Below, piece after piece: positions 53,213 to 62,136 of a stretch of 64,000 bases of DNA (its first letter is position 1; every line of letters starts with the position of its first letter). Origin of the DNA: Bacillus pumilus (GTDB lineage: Bacteria > Bacillota > Bacilli > Bacillales > Bacillaceae); NCBI RefSeq assembly GCF_038738535.1, contig NZ_CP046128.1, positions 3,410,001 to 3,474,000 on the forward strand, given 5' to 3'. A program made the translations under genes and the position numbers. The notes beneath the pieces are model-generated. The model was not told the origin of the DNA. It saw only the letters and a list, made by a program, of their open reading frames with translations, and searched no databases.

Positions 53213-54478
53213 ATGAAAAAGGGAAAATGGGCGACATTATTAGCAGTCGTTGGTACTGCTGTGCTTCTGCTTTCAGCTTGCGGACCGGGAGATGACAATT
53301 CAAGCGGTACACAGCCGGCATCTACAGGTACAAAGACCTTGCTAGTGTGGGAGGATGTCAAAAAGTCTGATGGGCTTCAAGACGCTGTAAAAGAATTCGA
53401 AAAACAAAATGATGTGAAAATCAAAGTGGTCGAAAAAGCTTATGCCGACCAAGTTGAAGCTCTCCGTCTAGATGGTGCAGCCGGGACAGGTCCAGACGTC
53501 ATCACGATGCCTCACGATCAAATTGGATCAGCTGTCACTGAGGGGCTATTACAGGAAATCAAGCCAGATCAAAAAGTGATTGACTCCTTCACAGACGAAT
53601 CGATTCAATCACAAACGGTAAACGGCAAGCTGTATGGCCTTCCTAAATCCGTTGAAACGACGGTGCTTTTCTATAACAAAGATCTTGTCAAAAAGGCACC
53701 AACGACACTTGATGGCTGGTATGATCTTTCGAAAAAACTGACAAAAGACGGGAAATACGGTTTTGTTGCAAAATGGGATGAAATTTACTATGCACAAAGT
53801 GTGTTAGGCGGATCAGGGGGCTATATTTTCAAGCAGAAAAGCGACGGCTCTTATGATGTCAATGATATTGGTCTGAACAACGATGGCGCCAACCAAGGCG
53901 GAGAATACATTCAAAAATTCTTTAGCGAAGGGCTTTTCCCGAAAGGCATCATTGGTGAACAAGGAATCAATGTCCTCAACTCCTTATTCACAGAGAAAAA
54001 GGCGGCAGCTGTCATTTCTGGTCCATGGTCATTTGGTCCATACAAAGAGGCGGGTATTGACTATGGCGTGGCCCAGCTGCCAACACTCCCTAACGGAAAA
54101 CATATGAGCTCATTCTTAGGTGTAAAGAGCTACAACGTCTCCTCTTATTCTAAAAATAAAGAACTTGCTGAGAAATTTGTTGAGTTTATCACGAACGAAA
54201 AAAATTCGAAGAAGCGCTTTGAATTGACAGAGGAAATTCCACCAGTGAAAAAACTGATGAAAGATCCAATCATTACGGAAAACGCTAATGCGGATGCTGT
54301 TTCAAAACAAACGAAATATGCCACGCTGACACCGAACAATCCTGAAATGGCAGAGGTGTGGAAGTCGATTGACAGCGCATTAGGGCTGATTGCAACTGGG
54401 CGTACAGATGTGAAAAAGGCATTTGATGATGCGGTCAATCAAATCGACTCTCAAATTAAAGCAAATCACTCCAAATAA
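53213..54478 (+). CDS. ganS: galactan-oligosaccharide ABC transporter binding lipoprotein GanS
   Basis: 421-residue extracellular solute-binding protein (family 1, MalE-like), the same length as B. subtilis GanS (CycB). Lipoprotein signal peptide with lipobox LLSAC, acylated Cys C23. It captures galacto-oligosaccharides made by GanB and hands them to GanPQ. ATG 53213 with GAGAGGGG upstream. First gene of the operon. The hairpin after it probably raises its own expression over the permease genes. The ATPase (MsmX) is not encoded here. Confidence 0.93.
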   Translation: MKKGKWATLLAVVGTAVLLLSACGPGDDNSSGTQPASTGTKTLLVWEDVKKSDGLQDAVKEFEKQNDVKIKVVEKAYADQVEALRLDGAAGTGPDVITMPHDQIGSAVTEGLLQEIKPDQKVIDSFTDESIQSQTVNGKLYGLPKSVETTVLFYNKDLVKKAPTTLDGWYDLSKKLTKDGKYGFVAKWDEIYYAQSVLGGSGGYIFKQKSDGSYDVNDIGLNNDGANQGGEYIQKFFSEGLFPKGIIGEQGINVLNSLFTEKKAAAVISGPWSFGPYKEAGIDYGVAQLPTLPNGKHMSSFLGVKSYNVSSYSKNKELAEKFVEFITNEKNSKKRFELTEEIPPVKKLMKDPIITENANADAVSKQTKYATLTPNNPEMAEVWKSIDSALGLIATGRTDVKKAFDDAVNQIDSQIKANHSK

Positions 54479-54488
54479 CCATCAAATG

Positions 54489-54511
54489 CGGGTAGTCTAT
54501 CAAGCTGCCCG
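54489..54511 (+). repeat. intercistronic hairpin between ganS and ganP
   Basis: CGGGTAG (54489-54495) pairs with CTGCCCG (54505-54511) with one G-U pair and a 9-nt loop. No T-run, so it is more likely a 3'-stabilising element giving more binding-protein mRNA than permease mRNA. Confidence 0.55.
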
Positions 54512-54547
54512 TAGTTGATCTAATTTCATATGAAGTAGGTGTTAGAC

Positions 54548-55855
54548 GTGACGGGTAACCTTGAACTAGACCGCACACACACAGTGGAATCAAAGACACA
54601 CCGGAGACGGGCGCTAATGTTCTCCTTTATACCCGGGATGGGGCAGATATACAACAAACAGTACGGCAAAGGGGCACTCTTTTTCCTGTTCGGCGTCTCT
54701 TTTTTGATTGTATTTTATGATTTATTCAATATTGGCTTCTGGGGGCTGTTCACACTTGGGACGATGCTGCCTCGTGACAACTCTGTTTTTCTTTTAGCCA
54801 AAGGGATTATTGCGCTGTTAACAGCTGGTTTTGGTATCGGCTTTTATGTACTCATGATGCGTGATGCTTTTATGAACGGAAAGAAACGGGATCAAGGGGT
54901 TCCGCTTCATTCCATCCGTGCTCAATATCATCAGCTCATCGATCAAGGCTTCCCTTACTTAATGAGCACTCCTGCTTTCTTTTTACTTCTATTTTCTGTT
55001 GTCTTTCCTATTATGTTCAGCTTTGCGCTAGCCTTTACGAACTACGATTTATACCACTCGCCTCCTGCCAACCTGATCGACTGGGTAGGAATCAAGAACT
55101 TTCAAAATATCTTTTCCATTGATATTTGGAGAGACACCTTCATTGATGTACTTGGCTGGACCGTCGTATGGACTTTGGCTGCGTCGACCCTTCAATGTGC
55201 CATCGGCATCTTTTTAGCGGTTCTGCTCAATCAGAAGGATTTAAAGGGAAAACGGTTTTTTAGAACCATTTTGATTCTCCCTTGGGCTGTTCCGGGCTTT
55301 GTGACCATTTTGGTGTTTGCTGGACTGTTCAATGATACCTTTGGTGCCATTAACAATACACTTTTTGCATCGATAGGGATTGATCCAAAACCATGGCTGA
55401 CAGATCCATTTTGGAGCAAAATTGCCCTCATTGCGATGCAGACTTGGCTTGGATTTCCTTTTGTTTTCATTATGACAACAGGCGTTTTGCAGGCGATTCC
55501 CGAGGATTTATATGAGGCTGCGACCATCGATGGAGCCGATTTTTTTCAGAAATTCCGGTCCATCACGTTACCGCTTGTTCTCTATTCCATTGCACCCATC
55601 CTTATCACACAATATACGTTTAACTTTAACAACTTTAATATTATCTACTTATTTAATGGCGGGGGACCGCCTGTTGCGGGGTCAACCGCTGGAGGAACGG
55701 ACATCTTGGTTTCTTGGATTTATAAACTTACGATGCAGTCCTCTCAATATGCACTCGCTGCGGCTGTCACGATTTTACTTTCAATCTTTGTCATCGCCAT
55801 TGCACTCTGGCAGTTTAAGAGAACGAATTCATTCAAAGAGGAGGACATGATGTGA
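54548..55855 (+). CDS. ganP: galactan ABC transporter permease GanP
   Basis: 435-residue membrane permease of the MalF type, with an N-terminal extra segment (MFSFIPGMGQIYNKQYGKG) and about eight helices. The EAA loop interacting with the ATPase is EDLYEAATIDGADFFQKFRS near residue 320. I prefer GTG 54548 with TAGGTG seven bases away; a GTG at 54539 sits too close to the site. Together with GanQ it forms the oligogalactan import channel. Confidence 0.9.
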   Translation: MTGNLELDRTHTVESKTHRRRALMFSFIPGMGQIYNKQYGKGALFFLFGVSFLIVFYDLFNIGFWGLFTLGTMLPRDNSVFLLAKGIIALLTAGFGIGFYVLMMRDAFMNGKKRDQGVPLHSIRAQYHQLIDQGFPYLMSTPAFFLLLFSVVFPIMFSFALAFTNYDLYHSPPANLIDWVGIKNFQNIFSIDIWRDTFIDVLGWTVVWTLAASTLQCAIGIFLAVLLNQKDLKGKRFFRTILILPWAVPGFVTILVFAGLFNDTFGAINNTLFASIGIDPKPWLTDPFWSKIALIAMQTWLGFPFVFIMTTGVLQAIPEDLYEAATIDGADFFQKFRSITLPLVLYSIAPILITQYTFNFNNFNIIYLFNGGGPPVAGSTAGGTDILVSWIYKLTMQSSQYALAAAVTILLSIFVIAIALWQFKRTNSFKEEDMM

Positions 55856-55856
55856 T

Positions 55857-56699
55857 ATGGGATCAAAACAAAACAAGCTCATTCGCCTGAGCATTACTTA
55901 TTTTATCCTTTTCATTGCCTCCATTTGTATTCTATATCCACTGCTTTGGACAATCGGTGCTTCCTTTAATCCTGGAAACAGCCTCATGAGTACAAGTATG
56001 TTTCCGATGAATCCAACGTTCAGCCACTTTACCGAGCTCTTTTTCGGTCAGGGGGCACTTTATGCAAAATGGTATTGGAATTCAATGAAGATCAGTATTG
56101 CGACTATGCTCTTAACGTTAATTCTTGTCAGTTTTACAGGCTATGCCTTTTCCAGATTCCGTTTCAAAGGACGGAAAAATGGGCTGATGCTCTTTTTGCT
56201 GCTGCAAATGATTCCGCAATTTTCAGCGCTGATTGCGATTTTTGTTTTGGCTCAAATGCTTGGACTGATTAACAGCCACCTTGCACTGATTTTGATTTAT
56301 GTAGGCGGGCAAATTCCGATGAATACGTATTTAATGAAAGGCTATCTTGATGCGATTCCGAAGGATCTCGATGAATCAGCCAGAATGGACGGCGCAGGGC
56401 ATTTCCGGATTTTCATCCAGATTATCATGCCGCTTGCTAAGCCGATTTTGGCGGTTGTCGCCATCAACTCTTTTACAGGACCACTGGGTGATTTCATCAT
56501 CTCCAGTGTCATTGTCCGCTCACCCGAAATGTATACGCTCCCGATCGGTCTGTACAATCTTGTGTCAGACAAAATGGGGGCCAGCTACACGACCTTTGCA
56601 GCCGGGGCTTTACTCATTGCGATTCCAGTCGCTTTATTGTTTCTTGTTTTACAAAAACAATTTGTATCCGGCCTCACACAAGGCGGGACAAAAGGATAA
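55857..56699 (+). CDS. ganQ: galactan ABC transporter permease GanQ
   Basis: 280-residue permease of the MalG type with six membrane helices. The EAA loop is KDLDESARMDGAGHFRIFIQ near residue 175. Start ATG 55857, one base after the ganP stop (GAGGAGG upstream). Its reading frame overlaps an apparently longer out-of-frame extension of ganB that is not coding. Confidence 0.9.
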   Translation: MGSKQNKLIRLSITYFILFIASICILYPLLWTIGASFNPGNSLMSTSMFPMNPTFSHFTELFFGQGALYAKWYWNSMKISIATMLLTLILVSFTGYAFSRFRFKGRKNGLMLFLLLQMIPQFSALIAIFVLAQMLGLINSHLALILIYVGGQIPMNTYLMKGYLDAIPKDLDESARMDGAGHFRIFIQIIMPLAKPILAVVAINSFTGPLGDFIISSVIVRSPEMYTLPIGLYNLVSDKMGASYTTFAAGALLIAIPVALLFLVLQKQFVSGLTQGGTKG

Positions 56700-56712
56700 G
56701 GGGAGATATTTG

Positions 56713-57921
56713 ATGAAAAAGTGGATGCTCGTCACGGTTGTCGTTTTCTTTTTTATGGGGTTAGGTATTTTGCCTGAAGCAAAAGCCGATACGATTTCTG
56801 TTCAGCCGATCAATGGACTGCAAGGTGATTTCATCAAAGGAGCCGATATCTCTATGCTTGCAGAAGTAGAGAGAAGCGGCGGCAGATACTTCGACCAGAA
56901 CGGAAAACAGGTGGACCCGCTCAAGCTATTAAAGGAAAAAGGCGTCAACTATGTGCGCATTAGACTGTGGAACCATCCATACGACAACCAAGGCCGTGCC
57001 TATAACGGCGGGACAAATGATTTAAACACAGCCATCGCTCTATCGAAACGTGCAAAAGCACAAAATATGAAAGTGCTGCTTGATTTTCACTACAGTGATT
57101 TCTGGACTGATCCTGGTAAACAGTTCAAACCGAAAGCTTGGGCATCTCTTTCACAAAGCGATTTAGAAAAAGCGGTCGGCACTTACACAGGGGATGTACT
57201 CAAAGCGATGAGAGCACAAAATGCCCTTCCTAACATGGTTCAGGTTGGGAATGAACTGAACTCAGGCATGCTGTGGCCAAATGGAAAGAGCTGGGGTGAA
57301 GGCGGCGGGGAATTTGACCGGCTCGCCGCTTTGCTAAAGGCTGGCACAAATGCTGTCCGCTCTGTCGATTCTAACATCAAAATCATGCTTCACCTTGCAC
57401 ACGGAGGGGACAATGGTGCGTCCCACTGGTGGTTTGATGAAATCACAAAACGAGGCATCTCATTCGATACGATCGGTCTATCTTATTACCCGTATTGGGA
57501 CGGTGGATTTAATGGTCTGACGTCTAATATGAATGATATTAGTGCCCGCTATCACAAAGACGTGATTGTTGTGGAAACCGCCTATGGGTTTACGACAGCA
57601 AATGGCGACAACCTAGAGAATTCATTTAATCAAGACTCTGTCAAAACAGCCGGCTACCCGGCTTCACCTCAAGGTCAGGCATCTTTTATACGAGATCTAT
57701 CAGAGAAAATTTCACAAGTAAAAAACAATTGCGGAAAAGGGTTCTTTTATTGGGAGCCGCTTTGGATTCCAGCGAAAGGCGCTCCGTGGTCTAGTCAATA
57801 CGGGCTGGCTTATATCCAAACAACCGGTACAGTCGGAAATGCTTGGGAAAATCAAGCGATGTTTGATTTCAACGGAAAAGCACTGCCTTCTCTTGATGTA
57901 TTTAAACAAATGACACCGTAA
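56713..57921 (+). CDS. ganB: secreted endo-beta-1,4-galactanase GanB (GH53)
   Basis: 402-residue glycoside hydrolase family 53 enzyme, cutting arabinogalactan I. Signal peptide MKKWMLVTVVVFFFMGLGIL, cleavage near EAKA|DTIS (residue 25). Catalytic acid/base E181 (VQVGNELNSG) and nucleophile E288 (VVETAYGF). ATG 56713 after GGGGAG; the frame upstream of it overlaps ganQ. B. subtilis GanB is 429 aa. Here it lies before ganA, the reverse of B. subtilis order (ganA-ganB). Confidence 0.93.
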   Translation: MKKWMLVTVVVFFFMGLGILPEAKADTISVQPINGLQGDFIKGADISMLAEVERSGGRYFDQNGKQVDPLKLLKEKGVNYVRIRLWNHPYDNQGRAYNGGTNDLNTAIALSKRAKAQNMKVLLDFHYSDFWTDPGKQFKPKAWASLSQSDLEKAVGTYTGDVLKAMRAQNALPNMVQVGNELNSGMLWPNGKSWGEGGGEFDRLAALLKAGTNAVRSVDSNIKIMLHLAHGGDNGASHWWFDEITKRGISFDTIGLSYYPYWDGGFNGLTSNMNDISARYHKDVIVVETAYGFTTANGDNLENSFNQDSVKTAGYPASPQGQASFIRDLSEKISQVKNNCGKGFFYWEPLWIPAKGAPWSSQYGLAYIQTTGTVGNAWENQAMFDFNGKALPSLDVFKQMTP

Positions 57922-57944
57922 TTAAAAGGATAGGACGTGACAAA

Positions 57945-60011
57945 ATGGGAAAGCGTTACCCACTCGTTCACCCAAATGTGAAAGGCTTTTTGCATGGTGG
58001 CGATTATAATCCAGATCAATGGCTCCATATGCCGGAGATCATTGACGAAGATTTTCGATTAATGAAGCTTGCACACTGTCAAACATTCTCCATCAACATT
58101 TTCGCATGGAGTAAGCTAGAGCCAAAAGAAGGGCAGTATGATTTTGCATGGCTGGATGACATCATGGACCGCTTGGCAGCTCAGGGGGCTCACGCCATTC
58201 TCGCAACGCCAAGCGGGGCAAGACCTGCTTGGCTGTCACAAGCATATCCAGAGGTATTGCGCGTCGAAGCGAACCGTCAGCGTAATTTACATGGACTGCG
58301 CCATAATCATTGCTTCACCTCACCGGTTTATCGAGAAAAAACGAATACACTCAACCGGCTGCTGGCTGAACGCTACAAGGATCATCCAGCACTGATTATG
58401 TGGCACATTTCGAATGAGTACGGCGGCGAATGTCATTGTGATCTTTGCCAGGAAGCATTTCGGGACTATTTGAAAGACAAATACAATCATGACCTTGAAG
58501 TTTTGAATCAAGCATGGTGGACGGGTTTTTGGAGCCACACGTATAGTGACTGGTCACAAATCGAATCACCTACACCGCACGGGGAGCACATGATTCACGG
58601 GATGAACCTAGACTGGAAACGCTTTGTCACAGCGCAAACGATCAATTTTTATCAAAATGAAATTGAACCGCTGCGGGAATTGACGCCTCATATCCCAGTG
58701 ACCACCAACTTTATGGGCGACTACCCGCATATGCGCCCATTCCTTGGGCTGGATTATCATCAATTTGCAAAAGAGGTCGACGTGATTTCATGGGATAGCT
58801 ATCCAGCATGGCATAGCGGCAGGGAAACAACCTCCGAATTAGCGTCAAACGTCGCCTTCGTTCACGATTTATATCGTTCATTAAAGGACGGTCAGCCATT
58901 TCTCGTTATGGAGAGTACACCGAGCCTTGTGAACTGGCATGAAGTGAATAAGGTCAAACACAAAGGAATGGCACACCTTTCTGCCATACAGGCGATTGCC
59001 CACGGATCAGACTCCGTGCTTTACTTCCAGTGGCGCCAAGGCCGAGGTGCCTCCGAGAAATTCCATGGCGCCGTAGTCGATCATTCCGGGCACGAACATA
59101 CGCGCGTGTTTCAAGAAGTCGCTGATCTAGGGAAACAATTGGAGCAGCTGCAGCCCATTGCGGGCACGTCCGTACAACCAGAAGTCGCCATCATATACGA
59201 TTGGGAAAACCACTGGGCCATTGATGATGCACAAGGCTTAAATAATACAAACAAACGCTATGTAGAGGCTTGTCAAACTCACTATCGAAGCTTTTGGAAA
59301 AAAGGCATCCCTGTTGACATTGTCGGCATGGAAAAGGATTTCTCATCCTATCGTGTGCTGGTTGCTCCAATGCTCTACATGATCAAACCAGGCGTCGCAG
59401 AAAAAATCGAAGCCTTTGTCAAAAAGGGCGGTATTTTTATCGCGACATATTGGAGCGGCATGGTCGACGAAAATGACCTATGTTTCCTCGGTGGTTTCCC
59501 CGGCCCTCTCCGTCATGTACTTGGCATATGGGCTGAGGAAATCAACACATTGATGCCAGATGAACATGTGTTAATAACCACAGGGAATGGACGCACCTAC
59601 CATGTCGGGCAATATTGCGAATCCATTCATCCTGAAACGGCCTCTGTGTTAGGGCATTTTGAGAATGGCTGCTACGAAGGACAGCCAGCCCTTACTGTCC
59701 ATCCTTTTGGAGATGGAAAAGCATACTATATGGCTTCCGAAAATGAGCAGATTTTTTATGATGAGTTCTACGAGGATCTCATCGCAGGAATGGGTATACA
59801 GCCCGTCCTATCATCTGTGATTCCAGAGGGAGTTAGTGTACAAAAACGAACAGATGGCACGCAAGACTATGTATTTATGATGAATTTTACAGAAGAGCAG
59901 CAGAACATATCACTAGATTCAGCGGAAAGCTATGAAAATATGCTGTCTGAAGAGCAGGTGCCAGACCAGCTTCAGCTTGACCCTTACGAGTACGTCATCT
60001 TGAAAAAATAA
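57945..60011 (+). CDS. ganA: beta-galactosidase GanA (GH42)
   Basis: 688-residue cytosolic GH42 enzyme (B. subtilis GanA 687 aa) that hydrolyses imported galacto-oligosaccharides. Acid/base E158 (SNEYGGECHC) and nucleophile E323 (VMESTPSLVN). Zinc-binding Cys cluster C123, C163, C165 and C168. No signal peptide. ATG 57945 with GGATAGGACG upstream. Last gene of ganSPQBA. Confidence 0.93.
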   Translation: MGKRYPLVHPNVKGFLHGGDYNPDQWLHMPEIIDEDFRLMKLAHCQTFSINIFAWSKLEPKEGQYDFAWLDDIMDRLAAQGAHAILATPSGARPAWLSQAYPEVLRVEANRQRNLHGLRHNHCFTSPVYREKTNTLNRLLAERYKDHPALIMWHISNEYGGECHCDLCQEAFRDYLKDKYNHDLEVLNQAWWTGFWSHTYSDWSQIESPTPHGEHMIHGMNLDWKRFVTAQTINFYQNEIEPLRELTPHIPVTTNFMGDYPHMRPFLGLDYHQFAKEVDVISWDSYPAWHSGRETTSELASNVAFVHDLYRSLKDGQPFLVMESTPSLVNWHEVNKVKHKGMAHLSAIQAIAHGSDSVLYFQWRQGRGASEKFHGAVVDHSGHEHTRVFQEVADLGKQLEQLQPIAGTSVQPEVAIIYDWENHWAIDDAQGLNNTNKRYVEACQTHYRSFWKKGIPVDIVGMEKDFSSYRVLVAPMLYMIKPGVAEKIEAFVKKGGIFIATYWSGMVDENDLCFLGGFPGPLRHVLGIWAEEINTLMPDEHVLITTGNGRTYHVGQYCESIHPETASVLGHFENGCYEGQPALTVHPFGDGKAYYMASENEQIFYDEFYEDLIAGMGIQPVLSSVIPEGVSVQKRTDGTQDYVFMMNFTEEQQNISLDSAESYENMLSEEQVPDQLQLDPYEYVILKK

Positions 60012-60018
60012 TTTGAAA

Positions 60019-60052
60019 GAAGCGTTCATTCATTGGACGCTTCTTTTATTTT
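60019..60052 (+). terminator. gan operon terminator
   Basis: GAAGCGT (60019-60025) and ACGCTTC (60037-60043) pair around an 11-nt loop, followed by TTTTATTTT. Confidence 0.85.
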
Positions 60053-60188
60053 AACGATTCCAAATACCTATATAAATATATTTGCTTGTAGAAATGCCCT
60101 TGAATCGTTATATTTTATCTAAATTTTTTGACATGTTTGATACCGCGCCGTGAATGGATTCACCATCCTTTTTTACCATTGTATAGGT

Positions 60189-60203
60189 ATGAAAGCGGTT
60201 GCC
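60189..60203 (+). promoter_or_regulatory. cre-like site 1 upstream of citrate-type transporter
   Basis: ATGAAAGCGGTTGCC fits the cre consensus except for the last base. Confidence 0.6.
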
Positions 60204-60276
60204 TAATACTCATATTTTTGATACCCTTTTTTTCAATGCAGATATGGGACTGCATTGTCATAAAAAGAGCAAGAAA

Positions 60277-60291
60277 ATGTAAACGGTTTAT
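60277..60291 (+). promoter_or_regulatory. cre-like site 2 upstream of citrate-type transporter
   Basis: ATGTAAACGGTTTAT resembles cre with one mismatch in the right half. It lies 18 bases ahead of the start codon, overlapping a weak -10 (TGTAAA after TTGTCA at 60255-60260). Confidence 0.5.
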
Positions 60292-60308
60292 TGTAGGGGG
60301 AGGGACTT

Positions 60309-61637
60309 ATGTTAACGTTTGTTGGATTATTGATTATTTTAACGATTGTTGTATTGCTGATTTGGGGGAAAGCAAGTCCAATTGTTGCCATGGTCATGGT
60401 GCCTTTAATCGGGGCATTCATCGCAGGATTTGGAATCAATGACATTCAATCTTTCTTTGAAGAGGGGATTATCAAAGTACTGCCAGTGGCGACCATGTTC
60501 ATCTTCGCCATTTTATTTTTTGGTATTTTACAAGATACAGGGTTCTTTGAACCTGTAATAAAAACACTGATTAAACTGACAAAGGGAAATGTTGTCACGG
60601 TTGCGATGGGAACAGCTCTAATAGGAGTCATCGCTCATTTAGACGGAGCAGGAGCGACTACATTTTTATTAACTGTACCTGCACTGCTTCCACTTTATAA
60701 AAAATTACATATGAGTCCGTACTTATTGCTGTTATTGATCGGGACAAGTGCCGGCTTAACGAATATGGTGCCGTGGGCTGGCCCCACAGGACGGGCAGCG
60801 AGTGTCCTTAATATGGACCCATCTGAACTTTGGGTGCCGCTCATTCCCATTCAGCTCATTGGGGTCGTTCTCGTATTAGGAATGGCATTTATTTTAGGAA
60901 AAAGAGAAGAAAAACGCATTCGGGTCAAAATCGCCGCAAATGAAATCGCTGCTGTTCAATTAGAAGGCGCAGATTGGGACCGGGCTATTCAATCCATTAG
61001 CGAGACAGGTGATGCCGCTTTAAAACGTTATCACTTGATTTGGGTGAATTTCATTCTGTTTGTAGCCGTTGTTGTCCTTCTTGTGCTCAACGTGATTCCG
61101 GCTAGTTATATGTTTATGATTGGTCTTTCTCTCGCACTATTAATTAACTATCCGAAAGTGGATGTACAAATGGAGAGAATCAAGGCGCATGCACCTAGTG
61201 CACTCATGATGGCTGCCGTTATTTTCTCCGCAGGTTCATTTTTAGGAATTCTCGAAGGAACGGGCATGCTAAAAGCTATTGCTGTGGACAGCATTCAGAT
61301 TCTACCTGCTTTCCTGCTTCCATTTTTACATATCATTGTTGGGATGTTTGGGGTACCGCTGGATATGCTGACAAGCACAGACGCCTATTATTATGCTCTA
61401 CTTCCAATTGTCGAATCGATTACATCTGAGGTTGGCGTGTCGGGCACTTCCGCTGCGTATGCCATGATGATTGGAAACATCATCGGAACCTTTGTCAGTC
61501 CACTCGCTCCAGCCGTTTGGCTTGCGATAGGTCTTGCGGGAGTCGATATGGGGAAACACATCCGCTACTCCTTCTTTTGGATGTGGGGATTCAGTATTAT
61601 CCTTTTGTTCGTTGCGATGCTGATCGGTATCATTTAA
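60309..61637 (+). CDS. citrate/2-hydroxycarboxylate transporter, CitMHS family
   Basis: 442-residue membrane transporter with about twelve helices (B. subtilis CitM 433, CitH 426). Family features: ATMFIFAILFFGILQDTGFF, the HLDGAGATTFLLTVPALL region, and TNMVPWAGPTGRAA, which carries a substrate-loop motif. It imports citrate complexed with a divalent metal in known members. ATG 60309 with GGGGGAGGG upstream. No CitS/CitT two-component genes are nearby; catabolite repression is suggested by two cre-like sites. Exact substrate is uncertain. Confidence 0.85.
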   Translation: MLTFVGLLIILTIVVLLIWGKASPIVAMVMVPLIGAFIAGFGINDIQSFFEEGIIKVLPVATMFIFAILFFGILQDTGFFEPVIKTLIKLTKGNVVTVAMGTALIGVIAHLDGAGATTFLLTVPALLPLYKKLHMSPYLLLLLIGTSAGLTNMVPWAGPTGRAASVLNMDPSELWVPLIPIQLIGVVLVLGMAFILGKREEKRIRVKIAANEIAAVQLEGADWDRAIQSISETGDAALKRYHLIWVNFILFVAVVVLLVLNVIPASYMFMIGLSLALLINYPKVDVQMERIKAHAPSALMMAAVIFSAGSFLGILEGTGMLKAIAVDSIQILPAFLLPFLHIIVGMFGVPLDMLTSTDAYYYALLPIVESITSEVGVSGTSAAYAMMIGNIIGTFVSPLAPAVWLAIGLAGVDMGKHIRYSFFWMWGFSIILLFVAMLIGII

Positions 61638-61639
61638 AA

Positions 61640-61679
61640 AAAGAAAGACATGCGTACAACGACGCATGTCTTTTTCTTT
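61640..61679. terminator. bidirectional terminator (transporter / DUF4064)
   Basis: AAAGACATGCG pairs with CGCATGTCTTTTT around a 9-nt loop; it serves both convergent genes. Confidence 0.92.
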
Positions 61680-61683
61680 GTAT

Positions 61684-62112
61684 TTATGAAGGATATTCAC
61701 TCGTGTGAATGTCTGTTTTCGGCTTTCTAATAAGAGACATCAATCCAATGATAAACAATAGAACCATTGGAGCAAATGCAAGGCCGACTGTTCCAATCAA
61801 AAGAGTCACAGCAGACACCAAGAAAAGAATACCTGAAAGCACGGCACGGCGGTCTGTTTTCAAGAAAATCACACCGACAATCGATAGCACAGCCGCAATT
61901 GCGGAAACGACCATGAACTGAGTACCAAATGCATTAACCGAAGCCTGAAGCGTTTCAATCGGCAATGTTTCTCCTTCCTCTTGCAACACTTCATTGATTT
62001 GATCATAAAATGATGGACCTAAGGAGAGAATTAATGCTCCAAATCCAACACCAATGGCATTGAGGACAATACTAATAATCCCCATAATTTTTTCACCTTT
62101 CCGTCTAATCAT
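61684..62112 (-). CDS. DUF4064 family membrane protein
   Basis: 142-residue integral membrane protein with four hydrophobic segments, like DUF4064 members (N-terminal IGIISIVLNAIGVGFGALIL-type helix, TQFMVVSAIAAVLSIVGVIF in the middle, MVLLFIIGLMSLIRK at the end). ATG 62112 with AGGAGG seven bases away. It is 24 bases after the ABC-2 permease and probably in the same operon. Function unknown; an accessory role for the exporter is possible. Confidence 0.75.
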   Translation of the reverse strand: MIRRKGEKIMGIISIVLNAIGVGFGALILSLGPSFYDQINEVLQEEGETLPIETLQASVNAFGTQFMVVSAIAAVLSIVGVIFLKTDRRAVLSGILFLVSAVTLLIGTVGLAFAPMVLLFIIGLMSLIRKPKTDIHTSEYPS

Positions 62113-62136
62113 GTGTAAACCTCCTAAAAAGTTAAA

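Noticed and set aside
56347-56712. Open frame extending ganB 122 codons upstream
   Set aside because: It overlaps ganQ out of frame. The signal peptide and SD at 56713 set the ganB start.
60128-60156. TTGACA at 60128 as a promoter for the transporter
   Set aside because: No acceptable -10 lies 16-18 bases downstream, and the distance to the start codon is about 180 bases.
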